Assembly: GCA_043719475.1 (NCBI GenBank)
Contig: JAYSTS010000293.1
Coordinates: 1 to 64,000, forward strand
Reading direction: 5' to 3'
Source: SYFY01 sp043719475
Lineage (GTDB): Bacteria > Pseudomonadota > Gammaproteobacteria > Pseudomonadales > Azotimanducaceae
DNA length: 64,000 nucleotides
Below the pieces are notes generated by a model. The model saw only the letters and a list, made by a program, of their open reading frames with translations. It was not told the origin of the DNA and did not search any database. The position numbers and the translations under genes were made by a program. Below are positions 17,201 to 25,463 of the stretch, one piece after another (the stretch's first letter is position 1; the number at the start of each line of letters is the position of its first letter).

Positions 17201-17686
17201 ATGATGATCAGGGGCGTCCACCACGTAGCCATATCTACCCCAAACCTCGAGCGGATCGTTGCGTTTTATCGAGATATTGTTGGCGCGGAAGTCGTTTATG
17301 AAGGGGGCTGGCAACGAGGGTCGGACGTCATCGATGGAATCGTCGGCCTGAAGAACTCGGAAGCCAAGCAGGCGATGCTGAAACTCGGAAACGCCTATCT
17401 CGAGTTCTTTGAATACGTTTCCCCTGCCGGCGATCCGAAGAACCCTAAGTACGGGGTCAATGATCACGGCTATACCCATTTTGCGCTGGACGTGCAGGAC
17501 ATCGACGCGGAATACGAACGGCTGTCTCGAGGCGGAATGACCTTTAATTGTCCGCCACCAAACTTCCCGGGCAGCCCCATAAGAGCAACCTACGGACGAG
17601 ATCCGGACGGCAACGTCATCGAAATTCAGGAAATCCGCGACCCCGCACATGGCTTCGCACTGGAGAGAACCAAAACTCGCCTCTGA
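17201..17686 (+). CDS. VOC/glyoxalase-family protein
   Basis: A 161-residue vicinal-oxygen-chelate fold protein with paired beta-alpha-beta-beta-beta modules. GVHHVAISTPNLERIVAFYRD opens the first metal half; YTHFALDVQDID opens the second; DPDGNVIEIQEI supplies the C-terminal metal Glu. Candidate metal ligands (His near residue 6, His near 89, Glu near 145) are present. Family activities include glyoxalase I, epimerase and ring-cleaving dioxygenase; none can be assigned. CGGAGG upstream of ATG 17201 is a strong ribosome-binding site. Confidence 0.85.
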   Translation: MMIRGVHHVAISTPNLERIVAFYRDIVGAEVVYEGGWQRGSDVIDGIVGLKNSEAKQAMLKLGNAYLEFFEYVSPAGDPKNPKYGVNDHGYTHFALDVQDIDAEYERLSRGGMTFNCPPPNFPGSPIRATYGRDPDGNVIEIQEIRDPAHGFALERTKTRL

Positions 17687-17826
17687 ACGTAACCTGACGG
17701 TAGTCTGGCGTTCAACCCTGCCCTCACTTATGCTCCCTCTCGCCAGCCGCTCGATTGGCTCGCACATAACAAAAATTACCGTCCGGCCACGATGCCGGAT
17801 GGGACAGCAGGACTGGGGGAAGCATC

Positions 17827-18621
17827 CTGTTCACAACGGCCATCAGGCGCGGTTTTGCGTTCGCCTGTTTTTCACTCTTGCCGATTTCCGGCATCACCGC
17901 TGAACTGGCGATCGTCATCGACGATCTCGGTTATCACGCAGATCGTGCGGAGCGCATCCTGCATCTGCCTGGCCCCCTGACACTCGCCGTATTGCCAAAC
18001 ACACCCGGCGGTGTCCAACTTGCGCAGCGAGCACCCGGCTTTGGCAAAGAAGTCATTCTGCATCAACCGATGGAAGCCACGCCGTCTCGCTGGGCATTGA
18101 GAGAGCCAGGAACGCTCATGGCATCAATGAGTGCCCAGGAGTTTGATCGTACCTTTGAAGCTGCTCTTGATCGGCTGCCGAACCTGGCGGGAGTCAGCAA
18201 TCACACCGGCAGCTTGCTGACCAGTTCGCCAGCGGCCATGCAGCGACTGATGGCCATCGTCAAAAAGAGAAATCTCTACTTCCTGGACAGCCGTACTACT
18301 GCCGCCACGGTCGCGCTGGATGTGGCGGAAGCCAACCTGGTACCCGCGACGCATCGTGATGTCTTCCTCGACAACGTCCTTTCTCTGGAGGCTATCCACA
18401 GCGCGTTCAAGGATGCGATTGCAAAGGCTCGCAAAAATGGGAAGGCCATCGTGATCGGTCATCCTCACGAAGCGACAATTCGATATCTGGAGCATGTGCT
18501 TTATGCGCTGCCGAGCGACATCACCCTCGTTTCGGCTGGTTCTCTCGCGCATTCCAGTTATCCAGCAACTGCTGTCCCGCAGCAAGTTGCAATGTCCCCG
18601 CATAGAGCGCTCGCCCAGTAA
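17827..18621 (+). CDS. YibQ-type divergent polysaccharide deacetylase
   Basis: Periplasmic protein of the YibQ family, a NodB-like (betaalpha)-barrel usually linked to envC. Recognisable parts: ELAIVIDDLGYH, LAVLPNTPGG, EVILHQPMEATP, NHTGSLLTSS, LYFLDSRTT and VIGHPHEATIRYLE. The only standard in-frame start, TTG 17878, removes the export signal. Upstream in-frame codons encode FTTAIRRGFAFACFSLL, a convincing signal peptide, and CTG 17827 sits 6 bases after GGGGGA. I therefore annotate from 17827, giving about 264 aa. The 3' end overlaps hisA (convergent) by 101 bp. Confidence 0.8.
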   Translation: MFTTAIRRGFAFACFSLLPISGITAELAIVIDDLGYHADRAERILHLPGPLTLAVLPNTPGGVQLAQRAPGFGKEVILHQPMEATPSRWALREPGTLMASMSAQEFDRTFEAALDRLPNLAGVSNHTGSLLTSSPAAMQRLMAIVKKRNLYFLDSRTTAATVALDVAEANLVPATHRDVFLDNVLSLEAIHSAFKDAIAKARKNGKAIVIGHPHEATIRYLEHVLYALPSDITLVSAGSLAHSSYPATAVPQQVAMSPHRALAQ

Positions 18622-19294
18622 TCACCCCAGCCAAGTCGCTCCCTTCTGACTCCGCCACTGCGCGACACAATCGCTCCAGATCTTCGAGTTGGTGCACACC
18701 ACCCGAGGCAATCACCGGTATGCGCGTACAACGAGCCAGCGCCAGGGTTGACTCGATGTTGACGCCCTCAAGCATGCCGTCGCGATCGATATCGGTATAG
18801 ACAATGCCCGCCAGCGGCAGATGCTCAACTGACCGCGCAAAGTCAGTTGCCTGAACTTCCGTAGTCCGATCCCAACCTGCCGTTGCCAGTCGACCTGCAC
18901 GCGCGTCCAGTCCGAGTAGAATCTTCTCTGGAAATTGCCTGGCCAGTTCTTCAAGAAAGGCGGGCTCTTCAATAGCCCTCGTGCCAACGATCAACCGAGC
19001 CACACCGACGGCAAAATAGGCCTTCGCAATCGCAAGCGAACGAACGCCGCCTCCAAGCTGAACCGGCACACCAGGAATTGCCGCTACCATGCGCCCGACC
19101 AATTCCCGATTGCGCGGCTGACCGGCAAAGGCGCCGTCGAGGTCCACAATATGCAATCGACGTGCCCCCTGTGCAGCCCAGCTTCGGGCTGTCGCGACCG
19201 GGTCGTCCGAGAAAATCGTTGCTTCGTCCATGCGGCCCTGACGAAGGCGTACACACTGACCTTCCTTGAGATCGATGGCAGGAATCAGCTCCAT
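18521..19294 (-). CDS. hisA: HisA, ProFAR isomerase
   Basis: Fourth-step enzyme of histidine synthesis, a TIM barrel that opens the ribosyl ring of ProFAR. The 257-residue protein starts MELIPAIDLKEGQCVRLRQG with the catalytic Asp8, contains LDARAGRLATAGW and the second catalytic Asp in VYTDIDRDGMLEGVN, and ends with the phosphate site IASGGVHQLEDL and GVITGRALY. It is 8 bp downstream of hisB, with no hisH between them and no hisF after it, unlike the usual hisBHAF order. Confidence 0.96.
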   Translation of the reverse strand: MELIPAIDLKEGQCVRLRQGRMDEATIFSDDPVATARSWAAQGARRLHIVDLDGAFAGQPRNRELVGRMVAAIPGVPVQLGGGVRSLAIAKAYFAVGVARLIVGTRAIEEPAFLEELARQFPEKILLGLDARAGRLATAGWDRTTEVQATDFARSVEHLPLAGIVYTDIDRDGMLEGVNIESTLALARCTRIPVIASGGVHQLEDLERLCRAVAESEGSDLAGVITGRALYAGTLQLAAGQQLLDNWNARENQPKRG

Positions 19295-19302
19295 GGTTAC
19301 AC

Positions 19303-19896
19303 CTACAACGAACCTTTGGTCGACGGGATCACTCCACCCATTCTCGGATCCTGCGTAACCGCCATTCTCAAGGCTCGACCAAAAGCCTTGAACAGGGTCT
19401 CCGCCTGATGGTGTGCGTTGTCGCCGCGCAGATTGTCGAGATGCACCGTTGCCTGGGCGTGATTGACAAAACCCTGGAAAAACTCTCGCAGCAGGTCGAC
19501 ATCAAAATCGCCGACCCGCGCTCTGGTGTAATTGACGTGATAAAACAGTCCCGGTCGTCCCGACAGATCAATCACTGCCCTGGACAGCGCTTCATCCAGC
19601 GGTACATACGCGTGTCCATACCGAAACAGACCAGACTTGTTACCGGCAGCCTGTGCAAAAGCCTGACCGAGAACGATACCAACGTCTTCCACGGTATGGT
19701 GCGCATCGACCTCCAGATCTCCCTCGGCATTGACATCCAGGTCGATTGATCCGTGGCGGGCGACCTGCGCCAGCATGTGATCGAAAAAAGGCAGACCGGT
19801 CGCGAGCTGATGCGCACCGGAGCCGTCCAGATCCAGGCGAAGCGAGATACGCGTTTCCTGCGTGTTACGAGTGACCGCCGCTGTTCGATTGGCCAT
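19303..19896 (-). CDS. hisB: Imidazoleglycerol-phosphate dehydratase (monofunctional)
   Basis: Mn-dependent dehydratase of the histidine pathway. The 197 residues hold the metal-binding repeats FFDHMLAQVARHGSID and DAHHTVEDVGIVLGQAF, and the second set EFFQGFVNHAQATVHLD and NAHHQAETLFKAFGRALR. The C-terminus IPSTKGSL is the family signature. The histidinol-phosphatase domain of enteric HisB is absent. Probably first gene of a two-gene hisBA transcript. Confidence 0.97.
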   Translation of the reverse strand: MANRTAAVTRNTQETRISLRLDLDGSGAHQLATGLPFFDHMLAQVARHGSIDLDVNAEGDLEVDAHHTVEDVGIVLGQAFAQAAGNKSGLFRYGHAYVPLDEALSRAVIDLSGRPGLFYHVNYTRARVGDFDVDLLREFFQGFVNHAQATVHLDNLRGDNAHHQAETLFKAFGRALRMAVTQDPRMGGVIPSTKGSL

Positions 19897-19993
19897 TGAA
19901 GGAGTACTGAAAAAGAAGGCGCGGCAGTATACCTGTTCGGAATTGTCGCCAGCATCCGCGATATCGGCGGCCCCGCAGCCCTCCTTAAGCTGC

Positions 19994-20395
19994 CTACTTG
20001 AGACGATCCATCAGGCTGCCATGCGGCAAAAAACGGTTTTCCGAATTGGCCTTGATCCAGATGGTCAGCTCAGATGGATAAGTGCCGCGTTTTTTGAGCT
20101 CGCGAACCAGCAGAATAACTGGCGATTTCGCGCCGGCCTCCCAACCGGGAACTTCTTTTTCACCCTTCGCAAATACCCTGATCAACGCATGAAGATCAGC
20201 ATCAACTAGCGTGGCCGCAGCCGCAGCCCAATCCACACTCCCATGTCGAGCGACCACTGCAGTACGCCTGACTGCGTTTGCATCCAGCCCAAGACCAGGT
20301 TGATCCAATCGGTCAGCCAGCGCGACGAGTTCCGCGAGAAGTACAGGCGTAAGAATGAGTCGCATGCTGGCAGGGTCAAAGCTGTCTACGGCCAT
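19994..20395 (-). CDS. Conserved hypothetical protein
   Basis: I do not recognise a named domain. The 133-residue product (from the ATG of MAVDSFDPASMRL) is predicted soluble, largely helical, with a Trp near the middle (GSVDWAAAAATLVD), a Leu/Ala-rich N-terminal half and a basic C-terminal segment (RELKKRGTYPSELTIWIKA). The frame stays open upstream to 20596, but that extension reads as non-coding sequence. It follows the same strand as hisBA with a 97-bp gap. An alternative start is ATG 20365. Confidence 0.6.
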   Translation of the reverse strand: MAVDSFDPASMRLILTPVLLAELVALADRLDQPGLGLDANAVRRTAVVARHGSVDWAAAAATLVDADLHALIRVFAKGEKEVPGWEAGAKSPVILLVRELKKRGTYPSELTIWIKANSENRFLPHGSLMDRLK

Positions 20396-20548
20396 ATCCG
20401 CTGGATATCCGACTATCGTGATGGTGTTACTGCTTATACTAGCGCGACACGCCGTGGGTTCGCTTACAACCTTCATACAGCCTCGCGCAGACTTTGTGCT
20501 GCAATGGACATATTCCTTACGTGGCATGACGAAGTTCACAGGTATTTC

Positions 20549-20764
20549 ATGAACGACAGGATCTATCAGGACGGCGACAATCGATGGTACTTCCATGTAC
20601 GAGGCAATCAGATTGTCGGTCCGTTCGTTTCATCTGAGCAGGCAGAAAGTGGTCTGCTCAAACACGTATCTGTGTGCAGGACCAGAACGTCCAGCCGCTT
20701 TCGCTGGCCACGCATCATGCTACCCGGCCGACTTTGGCGTGGTGCGTCGACGCCACCGCGATAG
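20549..20764 (+). CDS. Small conserved-type protein with WYFHVRG and GPF motifs
   Basis: A 71-residue protein starting MNDRIYQDGDNRWYFHVRGN. The pattern of WYF, then GP-F, then a Glu/Ala helix (SSEQAESGLLKHV) resembles small uncharacterised gammaproteobacterial proteins in which a short beta-hairpin precedes a helix. The last 20 residues (Arg-rich) look less conserved and may reflect a degraded end. It is divergent from the hypothetical gene at 19994 and 48 bp upstream of mutY. No function can be proposed. Confidence 0.5.
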   Translation: MNDRIYQDGDNRWYFHVRGNQIVGPFVSSEQAESGLLKHVSVCRTRTSSRFRWPRIMLPGRLWRGASTPPR

Positions 20765-20811
20765 ACCTACACCCCTGCTGACCCGATCGACTTTTCAATT
20801 CGAGACGTACG

Positions 20812-21876
20812 GTGAGTGATTGGTTTGCGGACCAACTGCTCGGTTGGTATGCGCTCCATGGCCGCAAACATCTACCTTGGCAGCACCTTCGATCACCGTA
20901 TCGAGTCTGGCTGTCAGAAGTCATGCTGCAACAGACTCAGGTACAGACAGCACTGCCCTACTTCGAGCGATTTCTGATCCGATTCCCTGACCTGGCGAGC
21001 CTTTCGCAGGCACCGATCGATGAGGTGCTCCATCTATGGTCAGGCCTCGGTTACTACAGCCGCGCTCGCAATCTGCACAAAGCCGCGCAAGTCCTTATGA
21101 AGGACCATGACGGACAATTTCCCAAAGATATTAAAGCGCTTGAACTTTTGCCGGGCGTCGGTCGCTCGACTGCTGGCGCCATCGCGGCCATGGCCTTCGG
21201 GGAGAAGGCGGCCATACTCGACGGTAACGTGAAGCGCGTGCTCTGCCGGTTTCATTCTGTCGCGGGATATCCCGGCGACGGTGCAGTGTCCAGGCGTCTA
21301 TGGACCCTTGCGGAAGAACACACGCCAGACGAACAGATTGCCGACTATACCCAGGCCATCATGGATCTAGGCGCAACGGTGTGCACACGGCGTAAACCGG
21401 TTTGTACCGAATGTCCCCTCTTCGAACGGTGCGACGCACGCATTCTTGGCGCGGTTGATCGTTTTCCTCAGCCTAAACCAAGACGCCCCCTGCCTGAGCA
21501 AGAGCGCATTTTTGTCCTTCTGGTCGCAGGAGATGGCGCGTGTTTACTCGAACGGCGACCGCCCTCTGGCATCTGGGGCGGACTGTGGTCACCTCCTGAA
21601 AGGCCGAAACACACCACGCATCGAGCATTTGAGGAAGAATTCGGGACGGAGTTGATCGAACATGCTTCAATCATAATCCAGCCGTTTGTCCATACTTTCA
21701 CGCATTTCCGGTTGCTGGTACGTCCGCAGGTTTTTGAAGTAGCTGGCAACTCGACCCGGCAGATCGCTGAACACGCCGATCGTCTATGGTATTGCCCAGG
21801 TGACAATCAACCGATCGGACTGTCGGCCGTGGCCAGTCGGTTGTTACGCGAACTCAAGGAGATATGGTCAACGTGA
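20812..21876 (+). CDS. mutY: Adenine DNA glycosylase
   Basis: Removes A mispaired with 8-oxoguanine. The 354 residues include the N-terminal HhH-GPD domain (GRKHLPWQHLRSPYRVWLSE, MLQQTQVQTALPYFERF, helix-hairpin-helix LPGVGRSTAGAIAAMAFG with the catalytic Asp in ILDGNVKRVL), the iron-sulfur ligands CTRRKPVCTECPLFERC, and a C-terminal NUDIX-like recognition domain (about 225-354). Start is GTG 20812. It overlaps yggX by 4 bp, the same mutY-yggX pairing as in E. coli. Confidence 0.97.
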   Translation: MSDWFADQLLGWYALHGRKHLPWQHLRSPYRVWLSEVMLQQTQVQTALPYFERFLIRFPDLASLSQAPIDEVLHLWSGLGYYSRARNLHKAAQVLMKDHDGQFPKDIKALELLPGVGRSTAGAIAAMAFGEKAAILDGNVKRVLCRFHSVAGYPGDGAVSRRLWTLAEEHTPDEQIADYTQAIMDLGATVCTRRKPVCTECPLFERCDARILGAVDRFPQPKPRRPLPEQERIFVLLVAGDGACLLERRPPSGIWGGLWSPPERPKHTTHRAFEEEFGTELIEHASIIIQPFVHTFTHFRLLVRPQVFEVAGNSTRQIAEHADRLWYCPGDNQPIGLSAVASRLLRELKEIWST

Positions 21877-22145
21877 CAAGAATGATAACGTGCCGCAAGT
21901 ACGGAACCTCTCTGGAGGGCCTGGATGTCCCGCCATTGCCAGGCAAACGTGGCGAAACCATCTTTGCGACCATTTCAAAACAGGCATGGACGGAGTGGCA
22001 GGCGCTGCAAACCACTCTCATCAACGAGAAGCACCTGCGGCTTATCGAGCCGGAAGCTAGACGCTATTTAAACGAGCAGATGGAGCGTTTCTTCAACAAC
22101 GAGGGAACAGATGTTGCAGAGCACTTTGAGCCGAAAATCGAGTAA
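21873..22145 (+). CDS. yggX: YggX, Fe(II)-trafficking / oxidative damage protection protein
   Basis: Small cytosolic protein linked to protection of Fe-S clusters. Family sequence is clear: LPGKRGETIFATISKQAWTE, LINEKHLRLIEPEARRYL and EQMERFF. Two starts compete: ATG 21864, only 2 bases after AAGGAG, and GTG 21873, 11 bases after it. GTG 21873 gives 90 aa and aligns VTRMITC with MSRTIFC of the E. coli 91-aa protein, so I choose it. It overlaps mutY by 4 bp. Confidence 0.93.
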   Translation: MTRMITCRKYGTSLEGLDVPPLPGKRGETIFATISKQAWTEWQALQTTLINEKHLRLIEPEARRYLNEQMERFFNNEGTDVAEHFEPKIE

Positions 22146-23625
22146 CCGAGCGGCCTGGTACGGGCTGACGTTCGTCTGTCTGCTGGCTGCCTGTACGACA
22201 ATCGACGGCTACCGTGTACCACCGCTCCCCTCCACAGCACCGTTTGCGGGCGCGACCGTCAACCCACGTTTGTACTACGTCGATAGTCTGATTCCGCGCA
22301 GCCCGTGTACAAACTACGATCCATCCACCCGCACCTGTACTGCCGGTAGAGAGCTCGCATTCAGCGGTCTTGACGCTGCCAACAACATGGCCCAGGCAGG
22401 AGATGTGGTCGTGCTTCGCGGCGGACTTTACTCATCACCCATCCGACCCGCTGCTTCCGGCACCGCTCAAGCGCCGATTACATACCGCAGCCAGACGGGC
22501 GAAGTCGCCTCAATCTCTGTTCAGGATGAGCCTGCAATCCAGCTCAAGGGTGTACAGCACATCATCATATCCGGTCTCGTACTGCGCGACTCATTGGGGT
22601 GGGGACGACTAGAGGATGCTCACTACAATGTCATCTCCGCCAACAAATTCATTGAAGCGCTGGCACGTGGTACTACCGGTGGCCTAAAACTCGTCCGCAG
22701 TCACTTCAATCAGATCCAGAAGAACAGCTTCTATCGCGGCAACGACAGCATTGTCTTGCAGGAGTCCGATCACAATCTCGTTGCTTTCAATCACCTTGAG
22801 TTTGCACGTCACAGCCTGGTCAGCATCCGATGCAGCAACTTCAACGTGATACGGGGCAACTACCTGCACAATGAGCGGCAAAAGGCCTCGGAAATCTACG
22901 ACTGCGAGGGCATCAGCGATGCGCCGATGCGATTCGACGCAACCAAGCGCAATCTGTTCGAAGGAAACAACTTTGCCCACGTTACCGGATCAAGCCAGCC
23001 CGACAAGTACAACGGAATCCAGTACAGCCAACAACTGGGAATCGTGCGCAGCAATCTGTTTACCGACAACCAAGGTGGCGCCATTCACTTCGCGGTCTAT
23101 GAACAGGAAGCTCTCTACAACTATGGCAATCGTGTCTACGCCAACTGGTTTGTAGCCAATCGATGCCACGCCGTGAGTGGCTCGATCGGCACTCCACTAA
23201 GGGCCAACGACAATCGCGTATTCGGTAACCTTCTGGCACGTAACACGGATTGTTACGGCAGCATCGACAACAAACCACGCGCGGCGATTTTCAGCAGCAC
23301 GGAAAACGTCGACTCACCTTCGGGAGAAAACAATCTGCCCATCATCTGGCATGCCCGCACCCAGACCAGCGGCACCGGAAGGGTAGTAGAAATCAACGAC
23401 GTTCTGCCATTCTTTGATGGTTTTGCCATACACGGTGAAATCGGCGATGAACTTGAATTCGAAAATTCAGGCCAAACAGCGCGTCTACAACAAATCGACT
23501 ACGCCGCAGGGACCTTGCAGCTTGATCGGGACATAAGCTGGACCGCCGGGGCGGGAATCCGAATCACTCGCCAGTCACTACCCGATCCCAGGAGTGCCTT
23601 GCCAAACCCGGCAATTCGCCACTAG
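22111..23625 (+). CDS. Lipoprotein with right-handed parallel beta-helix
   Basis: A 504-residue exported lipoprotein: basic N-terminus, hydrophobic core and lipobox LLAAC (Cys28). The mature part begins with an Asp/Cys-containing region (YYVDSLIPRSPCTNYDPS) and continues as regular Asn-rich turns (HNLVAFNHLEFA, SNFNVIRGNYLH, KRNLFEGNNFAHV, NRVFGNLLARN), the look of a polysaccharide-lyase or pectate-lyase-type beta-helix. Catalytic residues cannot be identified. The start ATG lies 35 bp inside yggX. Possible role in uronic-acid polysaccharide binding or cleavage; this is inference. Confidence 0.75.
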   Translation: MLQSTLSRKSSNRAAWYGLTFVCLLAACTTIDGYRVPPLPSTAPFAGATVNPRLYYVDSLIPRSPCTNYDPSTRTCTAGRELAFSGLDAANNMAQAGDVVVLRGGLYSSPIRPAASGTAQAPITYRSQTGEVASISVQDEPAIQLKGVQHIIISGLVLRDSLGWGRLEDAHYNVISANKFIEALARGTTGGLKLVRSHFNQIQKNSFYRGNDSIVLQESDHNLVAFNHLEFARHSLVSIRCSNFNVIRGNYLHNERQKASEIYDCEGISDAPMRFDATKRNLFEGNNFAHVTGSSQPDKYNGIQYSQQLGIVRSNLFTDNQGGAIHFAVYEQEALYNYGNRVYANWFVANRCHAVSGSIGTPLRANDNRVFGNLLARNTDCYGSIDNKPRAAIFSSTENVDSPSGENNLPIIWHARTQTSGTGRVVEINDVLPFFDGFAIHGEIGDELEFENSGQTARLQQIDYAAGTLQLDRDISWTAGAGIRITRQSLPDPRSALPNPAIRH

Positions 23626-23689
23626 ACAGCGTGGGAACAACGTAGTACTTTTTCGACTGGCCCGGATTTCTTTGCTGGAACCAGGACCA

Positions 23690-23779
23690 CGAAAAAAAGG
23701 CAAGGCAAGGCAAGGCAAGACAGGGAAAAAAAACAGGAAAAGACAGGAAGAGACAGGAAGAGAAAAGGCAGATAGAAAC
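23690..23779 (+). repeat. Purine-rich simple-sequence tract upstream of panB
   Basis: About 90 bases almost free of T and poor in C: a run of A, four tandem GGCAA/AAGGC units, an (A)8 run, then GACAGGAAGA repeated with variation. Strand asymmetry is extreme and unlike its surroundings. No gene is convincing here; the antisense frame through it is only a translation of CT repeats. Confidence 0.75.
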
Positions 23780-23836
23780 GTCCCCACTCCCGTGAGTCAT
23801 CACGTGGACTTGATCCCAACAGGACAGGTACCCATC

Positions 23837-24625
23837 ATGAATATTCTCGATTTCAAGGCGCGAAAGCGCATTCGCTCCCCAATTTCCATGCTGACTTGTT
23901 ACGACTTCGCGTTCGCGCGTTTGTTGAACCAGTCGGATGTGGATGTGTTGCTGATTGGCGATAGTGTGGCCATGGTGCAACACGGTTATCCAAGCACGTT
24001 ACACGCCGACGTCAACATGATGGCCATGCATACTGCGGGTGTCCGACGCGGAGCACCGGACAAGTTCATCGTTGCAGACATGCCTTTTCTGAGTATCAGA
24101 AAGGGCCTGAAGCACGCCATGAATGCAGTGGGCTCGCTCATGCAAGCAGGCGCGAACGCGGTGAAAATCGAGGGCGAGGCGGGCCAACTCGATCTCATGC
24201 GACATATCGTTGAGTCCGGCGTACCTGTCATGGGGCATCTGGGTCTGACGCCACAGTCAGTTGAATCGTTCGGTGGGCACCGGGTCCAGGGACGATCGGA
24301 AGGCGCGGCGGCGGAAATGATGAATTCCGCGCAACGACTTGAACAGGCGGGTTGTTTCGCCATCGTCCTTGAGTGTGTTCCACGCGTTCTGGGTCGAGGT
24401 GTCAGCGACGTGCTGCAGATTCCCGTAATCGGCATTGGCGCCGGCGACGGTGTAGATGGCCAAGTACTTGTACTTCAGGACATGCTCGGCATGAACGAAG
24501 CCTTCAAGCCAAAGTTTCTTCGCCACTATGCCGACACACATACCTCGGTAAAGTCAGCAGTCAACCAGTTCCACAGTGACGTGCGCAGTCGTGTGTTCCC
24601 GAATCCGGAGGAGTGCTACGCATGA
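23837..24625 (+). CDS. panB: 3-methyl-2-oxobutanoate hydroxymethyltransferase
   Basis: First committed step of pantothenate synthesis: adds a hydroxymethyl group from methylene-THF to ketoisovalerate. The 262-residue TIM-barrel protein has MLTCYDFAFARLL, LLIGDSVAMVQHGYPSTL with the metal Asp, VKIEGEA, GHLGLTPQSV and VIGIGAGDGVDGQVLVLQDMLG. I choose ATG 23837 over far-upstream frame extension, which would run through the purine tract. It overlaps panC by 4 bp (ATGA). Confidence 0.97.
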   Translation: MNILDFKARKRIRSPISMLTCYDFAFARLLNQSDVDVLLIGDSVAMVQHGYPSTLHADVNMMAMHTAGVRRGAPDKFIVADMPFLSIRKGLKHAMNAVGSLMQAGANAVKIEGEAGQLDLMRHIVESGVPVMGHLGLTPQSVESFGGHRVQGRSEGAAAEMMNSAQRLEQAGCFAIVLECVPRVLGRGVSDVLQIPVIGIGAGDGVDGQVLVLQDMLGMNEAFKPKFLRHYADTHTSVKSAVNQFHSDVRSRVFPNPEECYA

Positions 24626-25398
24626 ACGTCATCCATTCAATTCGCGAGTGGCAGTCGATTCGCAGGCAAATGCCGAACTCGATCGGCTTCGTTCCGACCA
24701 TGGGCGCACTTCATGCCGGGCATGCTGCTCTACTTGATCAGTCTGTGCGCGAAAACGATTGCACCGTCCTGAGCATCTATGTGAATCCGACGCAATTCAA
24801 CAATCCAGAGGATCTGACCAATTACCCCTCTACACTGGAGTCGGACCTCGAGCTTGCCAGCGCGCGAGGTGTGGACTTCGTGTTGATGCCTCAGTACGAC
24901 GAATTGTATGCGGACAACTATCGCTTTCGGGTTGATGAGCTTGGTTTCAGCCAGACACTTTGTGGCGCACACCGACCTGGCCACTTCACCGGTGTCCTCA
25001 CGGTAGTTCTCAAACTGCTGAATATCGTCCAGCCCCAACGGGCGTACTTTGGGGAAAAGGACTACCAGCAGCTATCCCTCATCGCAGACATGGCAAAGGC
25101 ATTTTTTCTGCCGGTGGAGATTGTCAAGGTGGCGACGGTACGCGATGCAGATGGACTTGCATTGAGTTCGCGAAACGCAAGGCTCACACCGCAGGCGCGT
25201 CGCCTTGCACCATCATTCAACCGACTGTTACACGCTGAAGCCCCGGATCGAACCATTCATGACGAACTGGTGCGGGCCGGGTTTACGGTGGACTACGTCG
25301 AGACTCATGCCGGGCGACGTTTTGGCGCAGTGCTCATGGATTGCGGTACTCATGCCGTTCGCCTCATCGACAACGTCCAGCTGACCGTTACCTGTTGA
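24622..25398 (+). CDS. panC: Pantoate--beta-alanine ligase
   Basis: Joins pantoate and beta-alanine with ATP to make pantothenate. N-terminal Rossmann-like catalytic domain complete: GFVPTMGALHAGH, the VNPTQFNNPEDL loop, GHFTGVLTVVLKLLNIVQP, FGEKDYQQL and the adenylate-site LSSRNARLTP. At 258 residues it is about 25 shorter than E. coli PanC; the shortage is in the C-terminal domain, between SFNRLLHAE and DYVETHAG, though the final RLIDNVQL is kept. ATG 24622 gives the 4-bp overlap with panB. Confidence 0.95.
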   Translation: MNVIHSIREWQSIRRQMPNSIGFVPTMGALHAGHAALLDQSVRENDCTVLSIYVNPTQFNNPEDLTNYPSTLESDLELASARGVDFVLMPQYDELYADNYRFRVDELGFSQTLCGAHRPGHFTGVLTVVLKLLNIVQPQRAYFGEKDYQQLSLIADMAKAFFLPVEIVKVATVRDADGLALSSRNARLTPQARRLAPSFNRLLHAEAPDRTIHDELVRAGFTVDYVETHAGRRFGAVLMDCGTHAVRLIDNVQLTVTC

Positions 25399-25463
25399 TA
25401 GCCTGAAGACAGCCTGACAACTCGCGGTTTACCGTTCGCCACAACACCTCGTAGACTGGCGCC

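Noticed and set aside
23564..23983. Minus-strand ORF giving a hydrophobic protein across the purine tract
   Set aside because: The hydrophobic stretch (LFLSFPVFFPCLALPCLAFF) is only the translation of CT repeats and the frame overlaps panB in antisense.
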